Positions 45,716 to 57,972 are shown, counted from the stretch's first letter. The stretch: DNA of 64,000 bases from Pelodictyon luteolum (GCF_001622165.1 NZ_LVWG01000032.1:124001-188000), one strand, 5' to 3'. Translations and numbers: made by a program. Notes: generated by a model from the sequence alone, not told the origin.

Positions 45716-46240
45716 CTATACGGATTTCTTTATCTCCAGATCGTCCTGGGGGGTGTAATCGTCGAGACTGAACCGGTCGATTTTCATCAGGTTCAGTTCA
45801 TCGATTATGTCGACAAGCTGCTTGTATTTGGCTTTCTGGCCGATTTTGACAACGATTACCAGCTTGCTGTTTGAGAGTGACTGCTGGCGGAGAAGACTCC
45901 GCATATCGCCGCTGAGAGCCTTTCTTCCGTCATCTCCGGGCTCATAAAGCGGAATGCGCCGAGGGGCCAGCTCACCGAGGGAACAGTAGGCCATGCCATC
46001 TCCGGGTATGCGGAGCGTCAGTATGTTGGATTCTGCAACCTTGACCTCGCCCTGTTCAGGCGGGATGTTGATCTCCATGGTGTTGGATTTCGAAAATGTC
46101 GTCGTCAGCATAAAGAAGGTCAGGAGCAGAAAAGCCACATCCACCATCGGGGTCATGTCGAGACGGAACCCGATACGCTTCCGCTGATGCCCTTTCTCCT
46201 TCATTCCGCGACGTTCGCCCGGAGTGTCTACCATTCCCAT
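45716..46240 (-). CDS. exbD: ExbD/TolR-family biopolymer transport protein (second copy)
   Basis: Single-anchor subunit of the Exb motor. 174 residues: a basic N-terminal tail, the membrane helix [26 protein letters not shown] with the proton-carrying Asp (in MTPMVDVAF), and a periplasmic domain. The ATG at 46240 is chosen because it follows an AAGGAGGG site within the end of the preceding exbD; the frame extends 33 bases further but inside that gene. It shares its membrane segment nearly letter for letter with the neighbouring exbD while the periplasmic parts differ, suggesting a heterodimer or specialised copies. Confidence 0.9.
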   Translation of the reverse strand: MGMVDTPGERRGMKEKGHQRKRIGFRLDMTPMVDVAFLLLTFFMLTTTFSKSNTMEINIPPEQGEVKVAESNILTLRIPGDGMAYCSLGELAPRRIPLYEPGDDGRKALSGDMRSLLRQQSLSNSKLVIVVKIGQKAKYKQLVDIIDELNLMKIDRFSLDDYTPQDDLEIKKSV

Positions 46241-46241
46241 C

Positions 46242-46775
46242 CTAGCGGCCCTCCTTCTCAAGAACAGTGACAAGGTTGAAGGTAAGAAGGTTCGCCTTCT
46301 TGTAAACCTTGATTACATGGTCGACCGCCTCGAACCCTGCGTCGCTGTCAGCCCGTACGACAGGCCGGAGCCGCTGGTCGGCAAAACGAGCCATCACGAC
46401 GAACCGGTCGAGCTCTGCCCTCTCAACCCGAAAAGTATCAGCAAGCCGGAAGCTCTTCAAAGAATCCGCGACAGCCGACGTCGACATGCCCGTGGCCTCG
46501 AGCTTCGGACGGATGACAGCATTAAAAAGACGTTCACGTGTCGACTGGGAGGAAACTCCCATGAAAAAGTCATCGTCTCCGCTGACTGTGACCGTCAGAA
46601 CTTCCGACTCCGGCAGTTTCTTCTCGGAGTGCGATGATGGCAGATCTATCGCCACCGGCTCCGGCGGACGGAACTTGGTGGTGAGCATGAAAAAAGTCAA
46701 CAGCAGGAACGCGACATCCACCATGGGGGTCATGTCAAGCCTGAAGCCTACCCGTTTTGCCTTTATTCTCGACAT
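46242..46775 (-). CDS. exbD: ExbD/TolR-family biopolymer transport protein (first copy)
   Basis: 177-residue ExbD-like protein with the short cytoplasmic start MSRIKAKR, the membrane helix [26 protein letters not shown] (Asp of the proton path in MVDVAF), and a periplasmic domain with [29 protein letters not shown], typical of ExbD. It begins six bases after the exbB stop and is followed at one base by a second exbD. Two ExbD paralogues in one operon are common in Bacteroidota/Chlorobiota-type Exb systems. Confidence 0.9.
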   Translation of the reverse strand: MSRIKAKRVGFRLDMTPMVDVAFLLLTFFMLTTKFRPPEPVAIDLPSSHSEKKLPESEVLTVTVSGDDDFFMGVSSQSTRERLFNAVIRPKLEATGMSTSAVADSLKSFRLADTFRVERAELDRFVVMARFADQRLRPVVRADSDAGFEAVDHVIKVYKKANLLTFNLVTVLEKEGR

Positions 46776-46781
46776 CTGGCG

Positions 46782-47528
46782 CTACCGGCTGGATCCGGTT
46801 CCAAGGGTCTGGATGATGTAGAAAGCAGCTTCGTCGATCATGTAGCTGAAACGGTCGACCCTGGTGGTGAAGATGTTGTATGCCACGATGCCGAGGATAC
46901 CGCCAACGATGCCGAGGGCCGTATTGAAGAGCGCCTCGGAAATGCCGAGCGAAAGCTGAACGGCATCGGGCGCACCGCTCGTCGCCATGGCCTGGAAAGC
47001 CCGGATCATGCCCATGGTGGTGCCGAGCAGGCCGACCATGGTGGAAATGGACGCGATGGTCGAAATGGCGACAAGGTTCTTCTCAAGAAGCGGCATCTCC
47101 ATCGTGGAGGCTTCTTCGACGGCCTTCTCCATCTCGCTGATCTTTTTATCCCGATCAGTCACATTGAAGGCAGCCAGCTGGGTATAACGATCAAGAACCG
47201 AACGCAGTACTGCACCGAGCGAACTCTGATGGTCGTCACACCGGGCGATGGCGCCCTGGATATCACCGCTGTTTATATCCTGCTTGATTCCCTGGACGAA
47301 CTCCGGGATGTTGCCCTTGCCGGCCGCCTTGTTGAGCGCAATGATGCGTTCAACCGTATAGGCGATGACCATGAGGATAAGGGCCATCAGGACCGATACC
47401 ACCGGGCCGCCCTTCCAGACAGCGTGGAACATGGAATCAGGAGGGGTCGTTCCCATCCAAAGATAAAAAAGAAGCGAAACGATGTAGGCTGCCGCAATGA
47501 GCAGACCGGTGAAGAGTCCCTGTTTCAT
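46782..47528 (-). CDS. exbB: ExbB/TolQ/MotA-family proton channel protein
   Basis: Channel subunit of the Exb motor powering TonB. 248 residues with three membrane segments: about 8-26, then a pair at roughly 150-175 and 195-220 after a large cytoplasmic loop. The family core is visible as LVAISTIASISTMVGLLGTTMGMIRAFQAMA followed by LSLGISEALFNTALGIVGGILGIVAYN. It heads the leftward operon exbB-exbD-exbD-tonB. The region upstream (47529-47688) contains the divergent promoter region shared with dnaG. No Fur-box-like dyad was recognised there. Confidence 0.92.
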   Translation of the reverse strand: MKQGLFTGLLIAAAYIVSLLFYLWMGTTPPDSMFHAVWKGGPVVSVLMALILMVIAYTVERIIALNKAAGKGNIPEFVQGIKQDINSGDIQGAIARCDDHQSSLGAVLRSVLDRYTQLAAFNVTDRDKKISEMEKAVEEASTMEMPLLEKNLVAISTIASISTMVGLLGTTMGMIRAFQAMATSGAPDAVQLSLGISEALFNTALGIVGGILGIVAYNIFTTRVDRFSYMIDEAAFYIIQTLGTGSSR

Positions 47529-47688
47529 GGGTAGTTGCTTTCCGTTAATTTGCTATACTGAAGGGGGAGCATCATGCGGCCGATCGGGAAAAACGCTCCA
47601 TTATGATTTGTAAGAATTTAGTAAATATGTTGCGGATATTTCAATAGATACCGCTAATACATAATGCAATCAGGACAAAAAAAGACGG

Positions 47689-49587
47689 ATGATCCCCCAT
47701 GAGACCATCGATGAAGTCCGCCAGGCGGCTGACATTGTCGACATCATCTCCGACTACCTCACCCTGCGACAAACCGGACGCAGCTTCAAGGCACTGTCTC
47801 CGTTCACGCAGGAAAAAACACCCTCGTTCGTCGTTTCGCCTGAGAAACAGATTTACAAATGTTTCTCTACCGGCAAGGGAGGCAATGTTTTCTCCTTTGT
47901 GATGGAGATGGAAAAAGTCTCCTTCCCCGAAGCTGTCGAACTGGTAGCAAAACGGTCGGGCATGGACATCAGCCGGTTCACATCGAAGAACGACGCAGAG
48001 GACGCGAAAAAGGACACCCGTACCGACACCCTCCGCTGGGCGGCCCGCCATTTCCACTCCGCGCTTGAGGCAGACCACGGAAGCAGCGGATACGCCTATC
48101 TTGCGGCCGAACGGGGGCTATCTGCGGCAACCATCAAAAGCTTCGGGCTAGGCTACGCCCCCCCCGGCTGGGACCACCTGCTCCATGCAGCGAAAAAAGC
48201 AGGCATCGAGCACAAGCACCTTGAAAGCCTCGGGCTCATCACTGAAAACCGCCAGAAAAAGTCCTGGTACGACACATTCCGAAACCGTGTCATCTTTCCC
48301 ATCTTCTCCATCGGAGGCCAGGTTGTAGGCTTTGGCGGCAGAACCCTCGAAAAAAGCTCCGACACGCCGAAGTACCTGAATTCGCAGGAAAGCTCCATCT
48401 TTGAAAAGTCGAAACTCCTCTACGGGCTCAACACGGCAAAAAATGAAATCCGTACAAGCGGCGAGGCCATCCTCGTTGAGGGATACATGGATGTGCTGGC
48501 GCTCCACCAGGCCGGCATCACCTCAGCCGTGGCATCATGCGGGACATCACTGACCCGATACCAGGCCAGAATCATAGGGCGCTACGCCAAAAGCGTGCTC
48601 TTCGTCTACGATGCGGACCCTGCCGGAAAGAAGTCCATGATGGCGGGCATCGACATCCTGCTTTCGGAAAACATCACCCCCGTCATCCTCATGCTGCCAC
48701 CGGGAGACGACCCTGACAGTTTCGTCAAAAGGGAAGGCAGGGAGAAGTTTCTGGCGTTCGCCAGAAAAGAAAGCCTCAGCTTCCTGGATTTTCAGATCCG
48801 GTTCCACCAGGATGCAGGCGCATTCAGGACCCCGGAACTGAAGGCCGATGCGATCGGCAGCATGGCCCGAACCATCGGACTCACTGGAGACCCCGTCCGC
48901 CGGGAGCTATACCTGCAGGAACTTTCCGAAAAAATCGGGATCAGCCTGCAGGCCCTCCACGAAGTGCTCCCTGCCGGAAATTCCGGAAAAAGAGAGAGCG
49001 CTCCCCCGCCGCCGCCCGGGCGAGCGAAGCAGGTGAAACCGGTTAACACCGGCCCTATTTCCGTGCTTGAGAAGACCTTTGTGAAAGCGCTCCTTGAAAG
49101 CACGGCATACGGCAATGTCGTCCTTGAGTTCGCCGCATCTCACGAAGCGATGCTGACACTGCGGAACCCGGCCGCCCAGCATATTTTCCTGCACATGATC
49201 CGCCGCTACCACGAAATCTCCGCCGACCCGGATGCCCGCATCGACGTGGCGACCGAAATCGGCCTCTTCGGCCGGCCGGATGCCGAAGACCTGGCCACGG
49301 GACTCCTCATGGACCAGCCGGTAAGCAATAAGTGGCTTGAAAAAACCGACCTGCACGGCGACAGCGCAAGACGGTGCCTCGGGATGTTTCTCGATGCCTT
49401 CAAAAACCTGATCCTTGAGCCGCTGCTTGACGAAAAGGACCGGCTGACGGAGGCGATACGGACCGAGGCGGAAACCGAAAAGGAAATCGCCCTTTCCAGG
49501 GAAAAAATCACCCTCGACAAAAAGATCCGCACCACCGCTCTCGAACTGAGCGAGATGATCTCCGCCATCCTCGAGCGCCGCCAGTAG
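47689..49587 (+). CDS. dnaG: DNA primase DnaG
   Basis: Makes RNA primers for replication. 632 residues. The N-terminal zinc-finger fold is present by shape (GRSFKALSPFTQEKTPSFVVSPEKQIYKCFSTGKGGNVFSF) but three of the four usual zinc ligands are replaced: CPFH is SPFT, and CFGCG is CFSTG. The catalytic TOPRIM core follows at about 255-345 (ILVEGYMDVLALHQAG with the catalytic Glu; SVLFVYDADPAGKKS). The C-terminal DnaB-binding part is present. Similar ligand loss is seen in Bacteroidota-type primases, so the gene is probably intact and functional. Confidence 0.93.
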   Translation: MIPHETIDEVRQAADIVDIISDYLTLRQTGRSFKALSPFTQEKTPSFVVSPEKQIYKCFSTGKGGNVFSFVMEMEKVSFPEAVELVAKRSGMDISRFTSKNDAEDAKKDTRTDTLRWAARHFHSALEADHGSSGYAYLAAERGLSAATIKSFGLGYAPPGWDHLLHAAKKAGIEHKHLESLGLITENRQKKSWYDTFRNRVIFPIFSIGGQVVGFGGRTLEKSSDTPKYLNSQESSIFEKSKLLYGLNTAKNEIRTSGEAILVEGYMDVLALHQAGITSAVASCGTSLTRYQARIIGRYAKSVLFVYDADPAGKKSMMAGIDILLSENITPVILMLPPGDDPDSFVKREGREKFLAFARKESLSFLDFQIRFHQDAGAFRTPELKADAIGSMARTIGLTGDPVRRELYLQELSEKIGISLQALHEVLPAGNSGKRESAPPPPPGRAKQVKPVNTGPISVLEKTFVKALLESTAYGNVVLEFAASHEAMLTLRNPAAQHIFLHMIRRYHEISADPDARIDVATEIGLFGRPDAEDLATGLLMDQPVSNKWLEKTDLHGDSARRCLGMFLDAFKNLILEPLLDEKDRLTEAIRTEAETEKEIALSREKITLDKKIRTTALELSEMISAILERRQ

Positions 49588-49600
49588 GCCCTTCACACAT

Positions 49601-49636
49601 AAAAAAAGCCGCCCCGGTGAAAACCCCGGAACGGCT
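49601..49636 (-). terminator. Rho-independent terminator after glyA
   Basis: On the minus strand AGCCGTTCCGG pairs with CCGGGGCGGCT (eleven pairs including two U-G) around an eight-base loop, then seven T. It lies 27 bases past the glyA stop, in the convergent gap with dnaG. Confidence 0.85.
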
Positions 49637-49662
49637 GTAAGGCTGCAGAAGGAAATGGGGCC

Positions 49663-50985
49663 TCAGGGAGTCACGCCATAGCCTTCAAGCGGGTTTTGGA
49701 GGCAGAGCGAACGGATCTCAGCCTTCACCTCTTTGCAGGTCGCAGCGATAGTGCTCCCGGCTGCTCCGGTGATCACCCGGTCGATGAGTTCGGCAATGAG
49801 TGTAGCATCGGCTTCCTTCATGCCCCTCGTTGTCATGGCGGCAGTTCCGATGCGTATGCCACTGGTCACGAAGGGGGACTTGTCGTCGAAAGGCACCATA
49901 TTCTTGTTGACCGTGATGCCCGCATCGTGCAGGAGGTTCTCGGAAACTTTGCCATTGACATCCTTGTTGCGCAGGTCAAGCAGCATGAGATGGTTCTTTG
50001 TGCCTCCGCTGACGATATTGTATCCGAGGGAAGTAAAGCGCTCCGCCATCGCTGCGGCGTTTTTGCGCACCTGCACGGCATATTCGCGGAATTCGGGACG
50101 AAGCGCCTCACCAAAAGCGACCGCTTTTCCGGCGATGATATGCATAAGCGGACCGCCCTGGATGCCGGGCATGACCTCGGCGTCCATCACCTCCGACATC
50201 ATCTTCACCCTCAAGCCGTTCTTCGTCTTGATGGTGATGCCCATCGGGTTCTCAAAGTCCTTGCCCATCATGATCATCCCGCCACGGGGACCACGGAGGG
50301 TCTTATGAGTGGTGGTGGTCACGAAATGGCAGTGCGGCATCGGGTCCGTAAGCAGTCCTGCGGCAATGAGACCTGCAGGGTGTGCGATATCAGCCATGAG
50401 GAACGCACCGACCTTGTCGGCGATGTCGCGGAAGGCCTTGAAGTCGAACCCCTGGGAGTAGGCACTTGCACCGCAGATGATCATGCGAGGCTTGAACTCA
50501 AGAGCCATCTCCTCGACCTTGTTCATGTCGATGATGCCACTCTCACGGTCCACCCCGTATGAGCGGGCGTCGAACATCTGGCCTGAAAAGTTCACGGAGC
50601 TGCCGTGGGTCAGGTGGCCCCCATGGGAAAGATCAAGGCCCATGATGCGGTCGCCGGGCTTCAGAACGGAAAAAAGCACCGCCATATTGGCACTCGAACC
50701 CGAATGCGGCTGTACGTTGACATACTCGCACCCGAACAGTTTCCTGGCACGCTCACGGGCCAGATCCTCGGCGATGTCGACAAACTCGCATCCGCCATAG
50801 TATCGCTTGCCGGGATAGCCCTCGGCATACTTGTTGGTCATCACCGAACCACAGGCCTGCATGACCGCACGGCTGGTGAAGTTCTCCGAGGCAATCAGCT
50901 CGAGAGTTTCCATCTGGCGGACCGTTTCACCGGCAATCGCATCAAAAACCTCACGGTCCTGCATCTTCAGGATATCGGTGTCCAT
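49663..50985 (-). CDS. glyA: Serine hydroxymethyltransferase GlyA
   Basis: PLP enzyme converting serine and tetrahydrofolate to glycine and methylene-tetrahydrofolate, the main one-carbon source. 440 residues; the PLP lysine is in [17 protein letters not shown]. Other blocks are [37 protein letters not shown] and the active-site loop [13 protein letters not shown]. The start has [17 protein letters not shown], as usual. It is leftward, 50 bases downstream of ribBA, and ends in a good terminator. Confidence 0.97.
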   Translation of the reverse strand: MDTDILKMQDREVFDAIAGETVRQMETLELIASENFTSRAVMQACGSVMTNKYAEGYPGKRYYGGCEFVDIAEDLARERARKLFGCEYVNVQPHSGSSANMAVLFSVLKPGDRIMGLDLSHGGHLTHGSSVNFSGQMFDARSYGVDRESGIIDMNKVEEMALEFKPRMIICGASAYSQGFDFKAFRDIADKVGAFLMADIAHPAGLIAAGLLTDPMPHCHFVTTTTHKTLRGPRGGMIMMGKDFENPMGITIKTKNGLRVKMMSEVMDAEVMPGIQGGPLMHIIAGKAVAFGEALRPEFREYAVQVRKNAAAMAERFTSLGYNIVSGGTKNHLMLLDLRNKDVNGKVSENLLHDAGITVNKNMVPFDDKSPFVTSGIRIGTAAMTTRGMKEADATLIAELIDRVITGAAGSTIAATCKEVKAEIRSLCLQNPLEGYGVTP

Positions 50986-51035
50986 CGTGTATCGTTCCTT
51001 TTTCCGTTACGGAAGTTTATGGTTGAATTGAAGTT

Positions 51036-52265
51036 TCAGTGGCCTTTGTGGCATGAGCAGCTGATCATGTGACCCATCTTGTCCCGCTTGGTCTCCAGAT
51101 AGAACTGGTTCACTTCGTTCGGGGCAATTTCAAGCGGTACGCGCTCGACGATCTCAAGCCCGTAACCCTCAAGGCCGATGACCTTCTTGGGGTTGTTGGT
51201 AAGGAGGCGCATCTTGCGGACACCGAGGTCCTGAAGAATCTGGGCACCTATGCCGTAATCGCGAAGATCGGCCTTGAAACCAAGCTGCTCATTAGCCTCG
51301 ACGGTATCGAACCCTTCGTCCTGCAGGTTGTAGGCCTTGAGCTTGTTGATGAGGCCGATCCCCCGTCCTTCCTGCATGAGGTAGACCAGCACCCCGCGAC
51401 CCTCTTTTTCGATCATGCGGAGTGCCGAGGCCAGCTGGTTGCCGCAGTCGCAGCGAAGCGATGCGAAGGTGTCCCCGGTCGCGCACTGCGAGTGCACCCG
51501 CACAAGCACCGGCTCGCCGCTGGAAACATCGCCCTTCACGAACGCCATATGGTTGTGGTGGTCGATGAACGACTCGTAGGCGATCAGACCGAAATCTCCA
51601 TAGGCGGTCGGAAGCTTCGACTCGACGGCGCGCTCGACGAGTTTATTGCGCTGCATACGGTAAGCCACCAGATCCTTGATGGTGATGAGCTTCAAACCGA
51701 ACTTCTCCTTGAACTTCAAAAGCTCAGGAAGGCGGGCCATGCTGCCGTCGTCGTGGAGGATCTCGCAGAGCAGTCCGACAGGGCTGCAGCCGGCAAGCCG
51801 GGCGAGGTCTACAGCCGCTTCGGTATGGCCGACCCGGCGCAGCACCCCGCCATCCATGGCACGGAGCGGGAAAATGTGTCCGGGACGTGAAAAGCTGTCG
51901 GCATGCGAGGCCGGGTCGCCGAGCATCTTGATGGTCATCGCCCGGTCGTATGCGGAGATCCCTGTAGTCACCCCTTCGGCAATGGCGTCAACGGATACGG
52001 TGAAATTGGTTTCATGCTGCGAGGTGTTGCGCTGGACCATAGGATCAAGCTGGAGCTCCCGGGCCCTCTGCATCGTGACGGCGACGCAGAGCAGTCCGCG
52101 TGCCTCGCGGGTGATGAAATTGATCATCTCCGTTGTCACATGGTCAGCCGCGGCAATGAAATCGCCCTCGTTCTCCCGGTCCTCGTCATCAATGACAATA
52201 ACCAGTTTGCCCTGCCTGATATCATCTACCGCCGACTCTATCGTATCGAATTTGATGGTGTCCAT
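51036..52265 (-). CDS. ribBA: Bifunctional 3,4-dihydroxy-2-butanone-4-phosphate synthase / GTP cyclohydrolase II
   Basis: Supplies both precursors of riboflavin. Residues about 5-205 are the RibB domain ([33 protein letters not shown], with the acidic metal-binding loop). Residues about 210-405 are RibA, with the zinc cysteines in [23 protein letters not shown] and [19 protein letters not shown] plus NNPKKV near the end. The ATG at 52265 gives [16 protein letters not shown] and 409 residues; 52 codons of upstream frame have no family similarity. No FMN riboswitch is recognisable in the 206 bases before the gene. It is divergent from carB. Confidence 0.95.
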   Translation of the reverse strand: MDTIKFDTIESAVDDIRQGKLVIVIDDEDRENEGDFIAAADHVTTEMINFITREARGLLCVAVTMQRARELQLDPMVQRNTSQHETNFTVSVDAIAEGVTTGISAYDRAMTIKMLGDPASHADSFSRPGHIFPLRAMDGGVLRRVGHTEAAVDLARLAGCSPVGLLCEILHDDGSMARLPELLKFKEKFGLKLITIKDLVAYRMQRNKLVERAVESKLPTAYGDFGLIAYESFIDHHNHMAFVKGDVSSGEPVLVRVHSQCATGDTFASLRCDCGNQLASALRMIEKEGRGVLVYLMQEGRGIGLINKLKAYNLQDEGFDTVEANEQLGFKADLRDYGIGAQILQDLGVRKMRLLTNNPKKVIGLEGYGLEIVERVPLEIAPNEVNQFYLETKRDKMGHMISCSCHKGH

Positions 52266-52471
52266 GTGGGGTTGTACGCTGTTGGTTCTGGCCGTCGGCC
52301 TGTAAAAGTCCCTGTAATGTAAAAAAAATCCCCGTCCATTTTCAGCCTGCAGCCCTCCACTTTTGTTATCGGACCGCATTTTCGTATACTCTTCGGGCTT
52401 TATTATAAAGCACTGAATCATTACCTTTACCGTCAGCCCCGTCTAAGAGCCATTAAACCATTCGAGACTGC

Positions 52472-54331
<1,860 letters not shown>

Positions 54332-54344
54332 ACCATCAGGGGCC

Positions 54345-54818
54345 ATGAAGGAAACCTACCACCGGCATCTGGACGAGTCGATCCAGCTTGAGCTCAATCT
54401 GGCAAAGCTCTATACCCTCTACCACGACGCATCGGAAGAAGATGAAGACTTCTGGTGGCAGCTTGCCATGGAAGAGCGTGGCCACGCCTCGCTCCTGCAG
54501 CAGGAAAAAAAACAGCCGCAGCCTGAGACGTTCTTTCCCGGAAACCTCCTCGCAAAAGACCTGGAGGTTCTCCAGAAAGCCAACAACCGAATCAAATCCC
54601 TCATAGACGCATTCCAAAAGCAGCCCGTCCCGAGAGCAGAACGATTTATGGCGGCCCTTGAGCTTGAGCTTTCAGCAGGTGAATCACACTATCAGGAATT
54701 TCTCGACAGCCCTACTGAATCAGCTGCGGCAAGCATATTCAAGCAGCTGAATCAGGAAGACCGCGACCATGCCCTGAGAATCAGGGAGTACATGGAAGGA
54801 AACGGGCTTGGAGCCTGA
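54345..54818 (+). CDS. Ferritin-like (rubrerythrin-type) diiron protein
   Basis: A 157-residue all-helical protein with the two half-sites of a diiron centre: LELNLAKLYTLYHD ... AMEERGHASLLQQ (Glu and ExxH) in the first half and ALELELSAGESHYQ ... QEDRDHALRI (Glu and ExxH-like DRDH) in the second. No rubredoxin-type CxxC tail is present. Likely role is peroxide reduction or iron handling in an oxygen-sensitive cell, but the exact activity is not clear. The ATG at 54345 is used. It follows carB by 13 bases and converges with the metallophosphoesterase gene. Confidence 0.75.
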   Translation: MKETYHRHLDESIQLELNLAKLYTLYHDASEEDEDFWWQLAMEERGHASLLQQEKKQPQPETFFPGNLLAKDLEVLQKANNRIKSLIDAFQKQPVPRAERFMAALELELSAGESHYQEFLDSPTESAAASIFKQLNQEDRDHALRIREYMEGNGLGA

Positions 54819-54831
54819 TCCCTCCGTTTTT

Positions 54832-55695
54832 TCAGGACATCACCACAAACCGCTGGGAAAACTCACCCGAACCCGCAACCTCGAGCAGACTGTAGCGCTC
54901 GGGGCTGTAGCGGAAACTTCCCCCGTTGATGAACCGGACGCCGCCGAGAGTGTAGGACTGGAACCGGTGAAAATGTCCGTGCAGCACAACCTGCGCACCT
55001 ATATCGCGCATAACACCGAGAAACTCCTGACGGTTCTTCAGCTCCATCGTCCAGTCGAACGCCTGGTCAAGCAGCGAGTCGGTGCCATATACTTTCAATG
55101 CATGATGGCAGAGGCCGAGGGTAAAACACCCATCAAGCGCCTTCTTGACAGCAGGAGAGCTTACCGCCCGCAGCTCTGAAGGCTCTATGTACCCTCTTGA
55201 GCCGAGCGGATTATCCGTCGCCGACCATGCGTTGACGGAATTGAAGGCGGCAATGGCCAGTTTGAGGGTGGGGAATCGCAGGACCTTGATGAACGGAAAC
55301 GCAGCGTCACCAAGCTCGTCTCCCGTCACCAGCTCCTGGAAAAAACGGCAGAACCGTGCAGCCTTTGCAGTGCAGGCACGATGCCGCATGCCGGGAAGAG
55401 GATTCAGGGCATTGTAAAACCGCATCTCCTCCTCCAGATTGATGATGTCGTGGTTACCGGGAATCACGGTCGTGCGTCCCCAGTGATACCAGCCGTGCCG
55501 CAGAAGAAGCTCCCTTACGATTTCCCAGTCCGCCTCTTTAGCCCGGTCGGAAAGGTCTCCGGAAATGACCAGATGGTCAACCCCTGAACTGCTGAAATGG
55601 CCGAGCATCCGGTCGAGATCCTGCAGCTGGCGACGATCCCCCCGCCCAGCAATGTGCAGGTCGGAGATATGTGCAATTTTTACTTCTTCACCCAT
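54832..55695 (-). CDS. Calcineurin-like metallophosphoesterase
   Basis: A 287-residue dimetal phosphoesterase. The metal-binding motifs appear in order: IAHISDLHIAG (DxH), VISGDLSDRA (GD), TVIPGNHDIIN (GNHD), LCHHALK (H), and VVLHGHFHRFQ (GHxH). This set fits the class of cAMP phosphodiesterase CpdA-like and other phosphodiesterases, but substrate cannot be assigned. I chose the ATG at 55695, directly before KIAHISDLH, over one at 55761; neither has a strong ribosome site. It is divergent from the glucan phosphorylase gene. Confidence 0.82.
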   Translation of the reverse strand: MGEEVKIAHISDLHIAGRGDRRQLQDLDRMLGHFSSSGVDHLVISGDLSDRAKEADWEIVRELLLRHGWYHWGRTTVIPGNHDIINLEEEMRFYNALNPLPGMRHRACTAKAARFCRFFQELVTGDELGDAAFPFIKVLRFPTLKLAIAAFNSVNAWSATDNPLGSRGYIEPSELRAVSSPAVKKALDGCFTLGLCHHALKVYGTDSLLDQAFDWTMELKNRQEFLGVMRDIGAQVVLHGHFHRFQSYTLGGVRFINGGSFRYSPERYSLLEVAGSGEFSQRFVVMS

Positions 55696-55851
55696 CAATT
55701 GCAGAAGATTGCGGTTTTCAATTCTAAAAGAGTAAATTGAGCCATTGAAATTATGAGGCACATAAAAATGCCGTAATAACCCTCACTGCAGGAAGATACT
55801 TCCTTTCATCCAATCCGCGGCAGCAATGCCTGCAAAATACCCCACACAACC

Positions 55852-57972
55852 ATGCAAAAAAAGATAATTGCACTGAAAGAGCTCACCGGAAACCTCTGGT
55901 GGTCATGGGATACCGAAGCTAAACAGATTTTCGAAGACCTCTCCCCCCTGCTCTGGGAGCGGAACAACCACAACCCGGTCGAACTCCTCCGCCACATATC
56001 CAACGATGAACTCGCAGCCCGCTGCCAGTGTCAGCTCGGCGAACGCATTGAGGGCGTGCACGCCCGTTTCTGCGAATACATGGAGAAAAAAGACACCTGG
56101 GCCGCACTGAACGCACCGGAACTGACAAAGAACCCCGTCGCATACTTCAGCGCCGAGTTCGGCATCCATGAAAGTGTTCGCATCTACTCGGGCGGACTCG
56201 GCGTCCTTTCCGGCGATCACATCAAGTCGGCAAGCGACCTCGGCATCAACTTCGTCGGCGTCACCCTCTTCTATAAAGAAGGCTATTTCCGCCAGTACCT
56301 CAACCACGACGGCTGGCAGATGGAGGACTACCCTCTCCAGTACCCTGAAAGCCTTCCGATCGAAAAAGTCACCGGCCCCGACGGCAAGGACCTCATCATC
56401 TCGGTCAACATTGCCCAGAGCGAAGTCTTCGCCCAGGCGTGGAAGCTGAAAGTAGGGCGTGCCGTGCTCTATCTGCTCGACACCAACATCCCGGCAAACG
56501 AATCGCACTACCGCGACATCTGCTGCAGGGTATACGGCGGTGACCAGAACATGCGCATCAATCAGGAGATCGTTCTTGGCATCGGCGGCGCAAAACTTCT
56601 CGGCGCACTCGGCCTGACCCCTTCGGTCTACCATATGAACGAAGGCCACTCGGCATTCCTTACCCTTGAGCTCCTTGCCTCTGAACTTGCAGCCGGAAAG
56701 AAAAAAGAGGCTGCCATGGAGGCCGTCCGCTCCCGTTGTGTCTTCACCACCCATACCCCCGTCCCTGCCGGCCACGACCGGTTCTCCAGAGACATGATGC
56801 ATTACACCTTCGACAAGTACCTCGCCCTGACAGGCATGGACTTCGAAGACCTGATGCTGCTTGGTTCCGAAGACCCGAAAAACACCCAGGGGCTCTTCAC
56901 CATGACGGTGCTTGCCCTCCAGCTCTCGCGCGCAGCCAACGGCGTTTCAAAACTGCACGGACAGGTGTCACGTGAAATGTGGCAGCACCTCTATGCCGGC
57001 AAAAAAGTCGAAGATGTACCGATCGGCCACATCACCAACGGCGTGCATGCTCCCAGCTGGGCATGCGGCTACACCGAAACCTTCTGGAACCGCGTATCGA
57101 CGGGCATTGAAGACATGACCCTCTCGAGAGAAGCCGCCGAAGCCGCGCTCGCGAAGGTCTCCGACGAAGAGCTCTGGTCGCTGCGCTATACCCTGAAGCG
57201 GAACCTGATCGACTTCATCTACCGCTATCTGGCAAACCAGCTCTTCCACCAGCACAGCATGTCGGGCTACAACCAGTACGACGCAATGCGCTCGGACAAG
57301 AACACGCTCTCTCCCGATATTCTCACCATCGGATTCGCTCGCCGCTTTGCGACCTACAAGCGGGCCCCGATGATCTTCAGCGACCTCGATCGCCTGAACA
57401 GAATCATCAACAATCCGAAAATGCCGCTGCAGATCGTATTTGCAGGAAAGGCCCATCCGCACGACGACGCCGGAAAGGACTTCATCCGCCAGATTGTCGA
57501 GCACTCTCGCCGTCCGCAGTTCACCGGCAAGGTCATCTTCCTCGAAAACTACAACCTCGGCGTGGCAAAACGCATGGTCTCGGGCGTCGACATCTGGCTG
57601 AACAACCCGGTGCGTCCGATGGAAGCCAGCGGCACCTCGGGCGAAAAGACTGTCCTGCATGGCGGACTGAACTTCAGCGTTCTTGATGGTTGGTGGCCTG
57701 AAGCATACAACGGCGAAAACGGATGGTCGATCGGTCACGGCGAAACTTTCGAGAACTACGAGGAGCAGGACCGTTTCGACGCCGAGCAGATGTACCAGGT
57801 GCTGGAAAACCAGATCCTGCCGACATTCTACGAACGGAATGCAAACAACATCCCGACCCGCTGGATCAAGAAAATCCGCAACGCAATCGCCACCATCGCA
57901 CCGGAATACAACACCCACCGCATGGTCCGCGATTACGCAAACCAGTACTACCTGACGAAAGAAGGGAAATGA
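55852..57972 (+). CDS. glgP: Alpha-glucan phosphorylase (GT35, short form)
   Basis: PLP enzyme releasing glucose 1-phosphate from glycogen or maltodextrin. At 706 residues it belongs to the shorter alpha-glucan phosphorylase branch with a DUF3417-like N-terminus (ELTGNLWWSWDTEAKQIFEDL). The catalytic middle has YFSAEFGIHESVRIYSGGLGVLSGDHIKSASDLG. The PLP-lysine region is EASGTSGEKTVLHGGLNFSVLDGWW, and FAGKAHPHDDAGKDF is a phosphate-site block. It probably mobilises glycogen in the dark, supplying sugar phosphates that the phosphoketolase route could use. A strong terminator follows. Confidence 0.93.
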   Translation: MQKKIIALKELTGNLWWSWDTEAKQIFEDLSPLLWERNNHNPVELLRHISNDELAARCQCQLGERIEGVHARFCEYMEKKDTWAALNAPELTKNPVAYFSAEFGIHESVRIYSGGLGVLSGDHIKSASDLGINFVGVTLFYKEGYFRQYLNHDGWQMEDYPLQYPESLPIEKVTGPDGKDLIISVNIAQSEVFAQAWKLKVGRAVLYLLDTNIPANESHYRDICCRVYGGDQNMRINQEIVLGIGGAKLLGALGLTPSVYHMNEGHSAFLTLELLASELAAGKKKEAAMEAVRSRCVFTTHTPVPAGHDRFSRDMMHYTFDKYLALTGMDFEDLMLLGSEDPKNTQGLFTMTVLALQLSRAANGVSKLHGQVSREMWQHLYAGKKVEDVPIGHITNGVHAPSWACGYTETFWNRVSTGIEDMTLSREAAEAALAKVSDEELWSLRYTLKRNLIDFIYRYLANQLFHQHSMSGYNQYDAMRSDKNTLSPDILTIGFARRFATYKRAPMIFSDLDRLNRIINNPKMPLQIVFAGKAHPHDDAGKDFIRQIVEHSRRPQFTGKVIFLENYNLGVAKRMVSGVDIWLNNPVRPMEASGTSGEKTVLHGGLNFSVLDGWWPEAYNGENGWSIGHGETFENYEEQDRFDAEQMYQVLENQILPTFYERNANNIPTRWIKKIRNAIATIAPEYNTHRMVRDYANQYYLTKEGK

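Noticed and set aside
51002-51014. Small palindrome TTCCG-TTA-CGGAA between ribBA and glyA
   Set aside because: Five-pair stem without a T-tail on the ribBA strand; too short to call a terminator or operator.
52266-52471. Possible FMN riboswitch before ribBA
   Set aside because: No RFN-element pattern recognised on the ribBA strand in this 206-base divergent gap.
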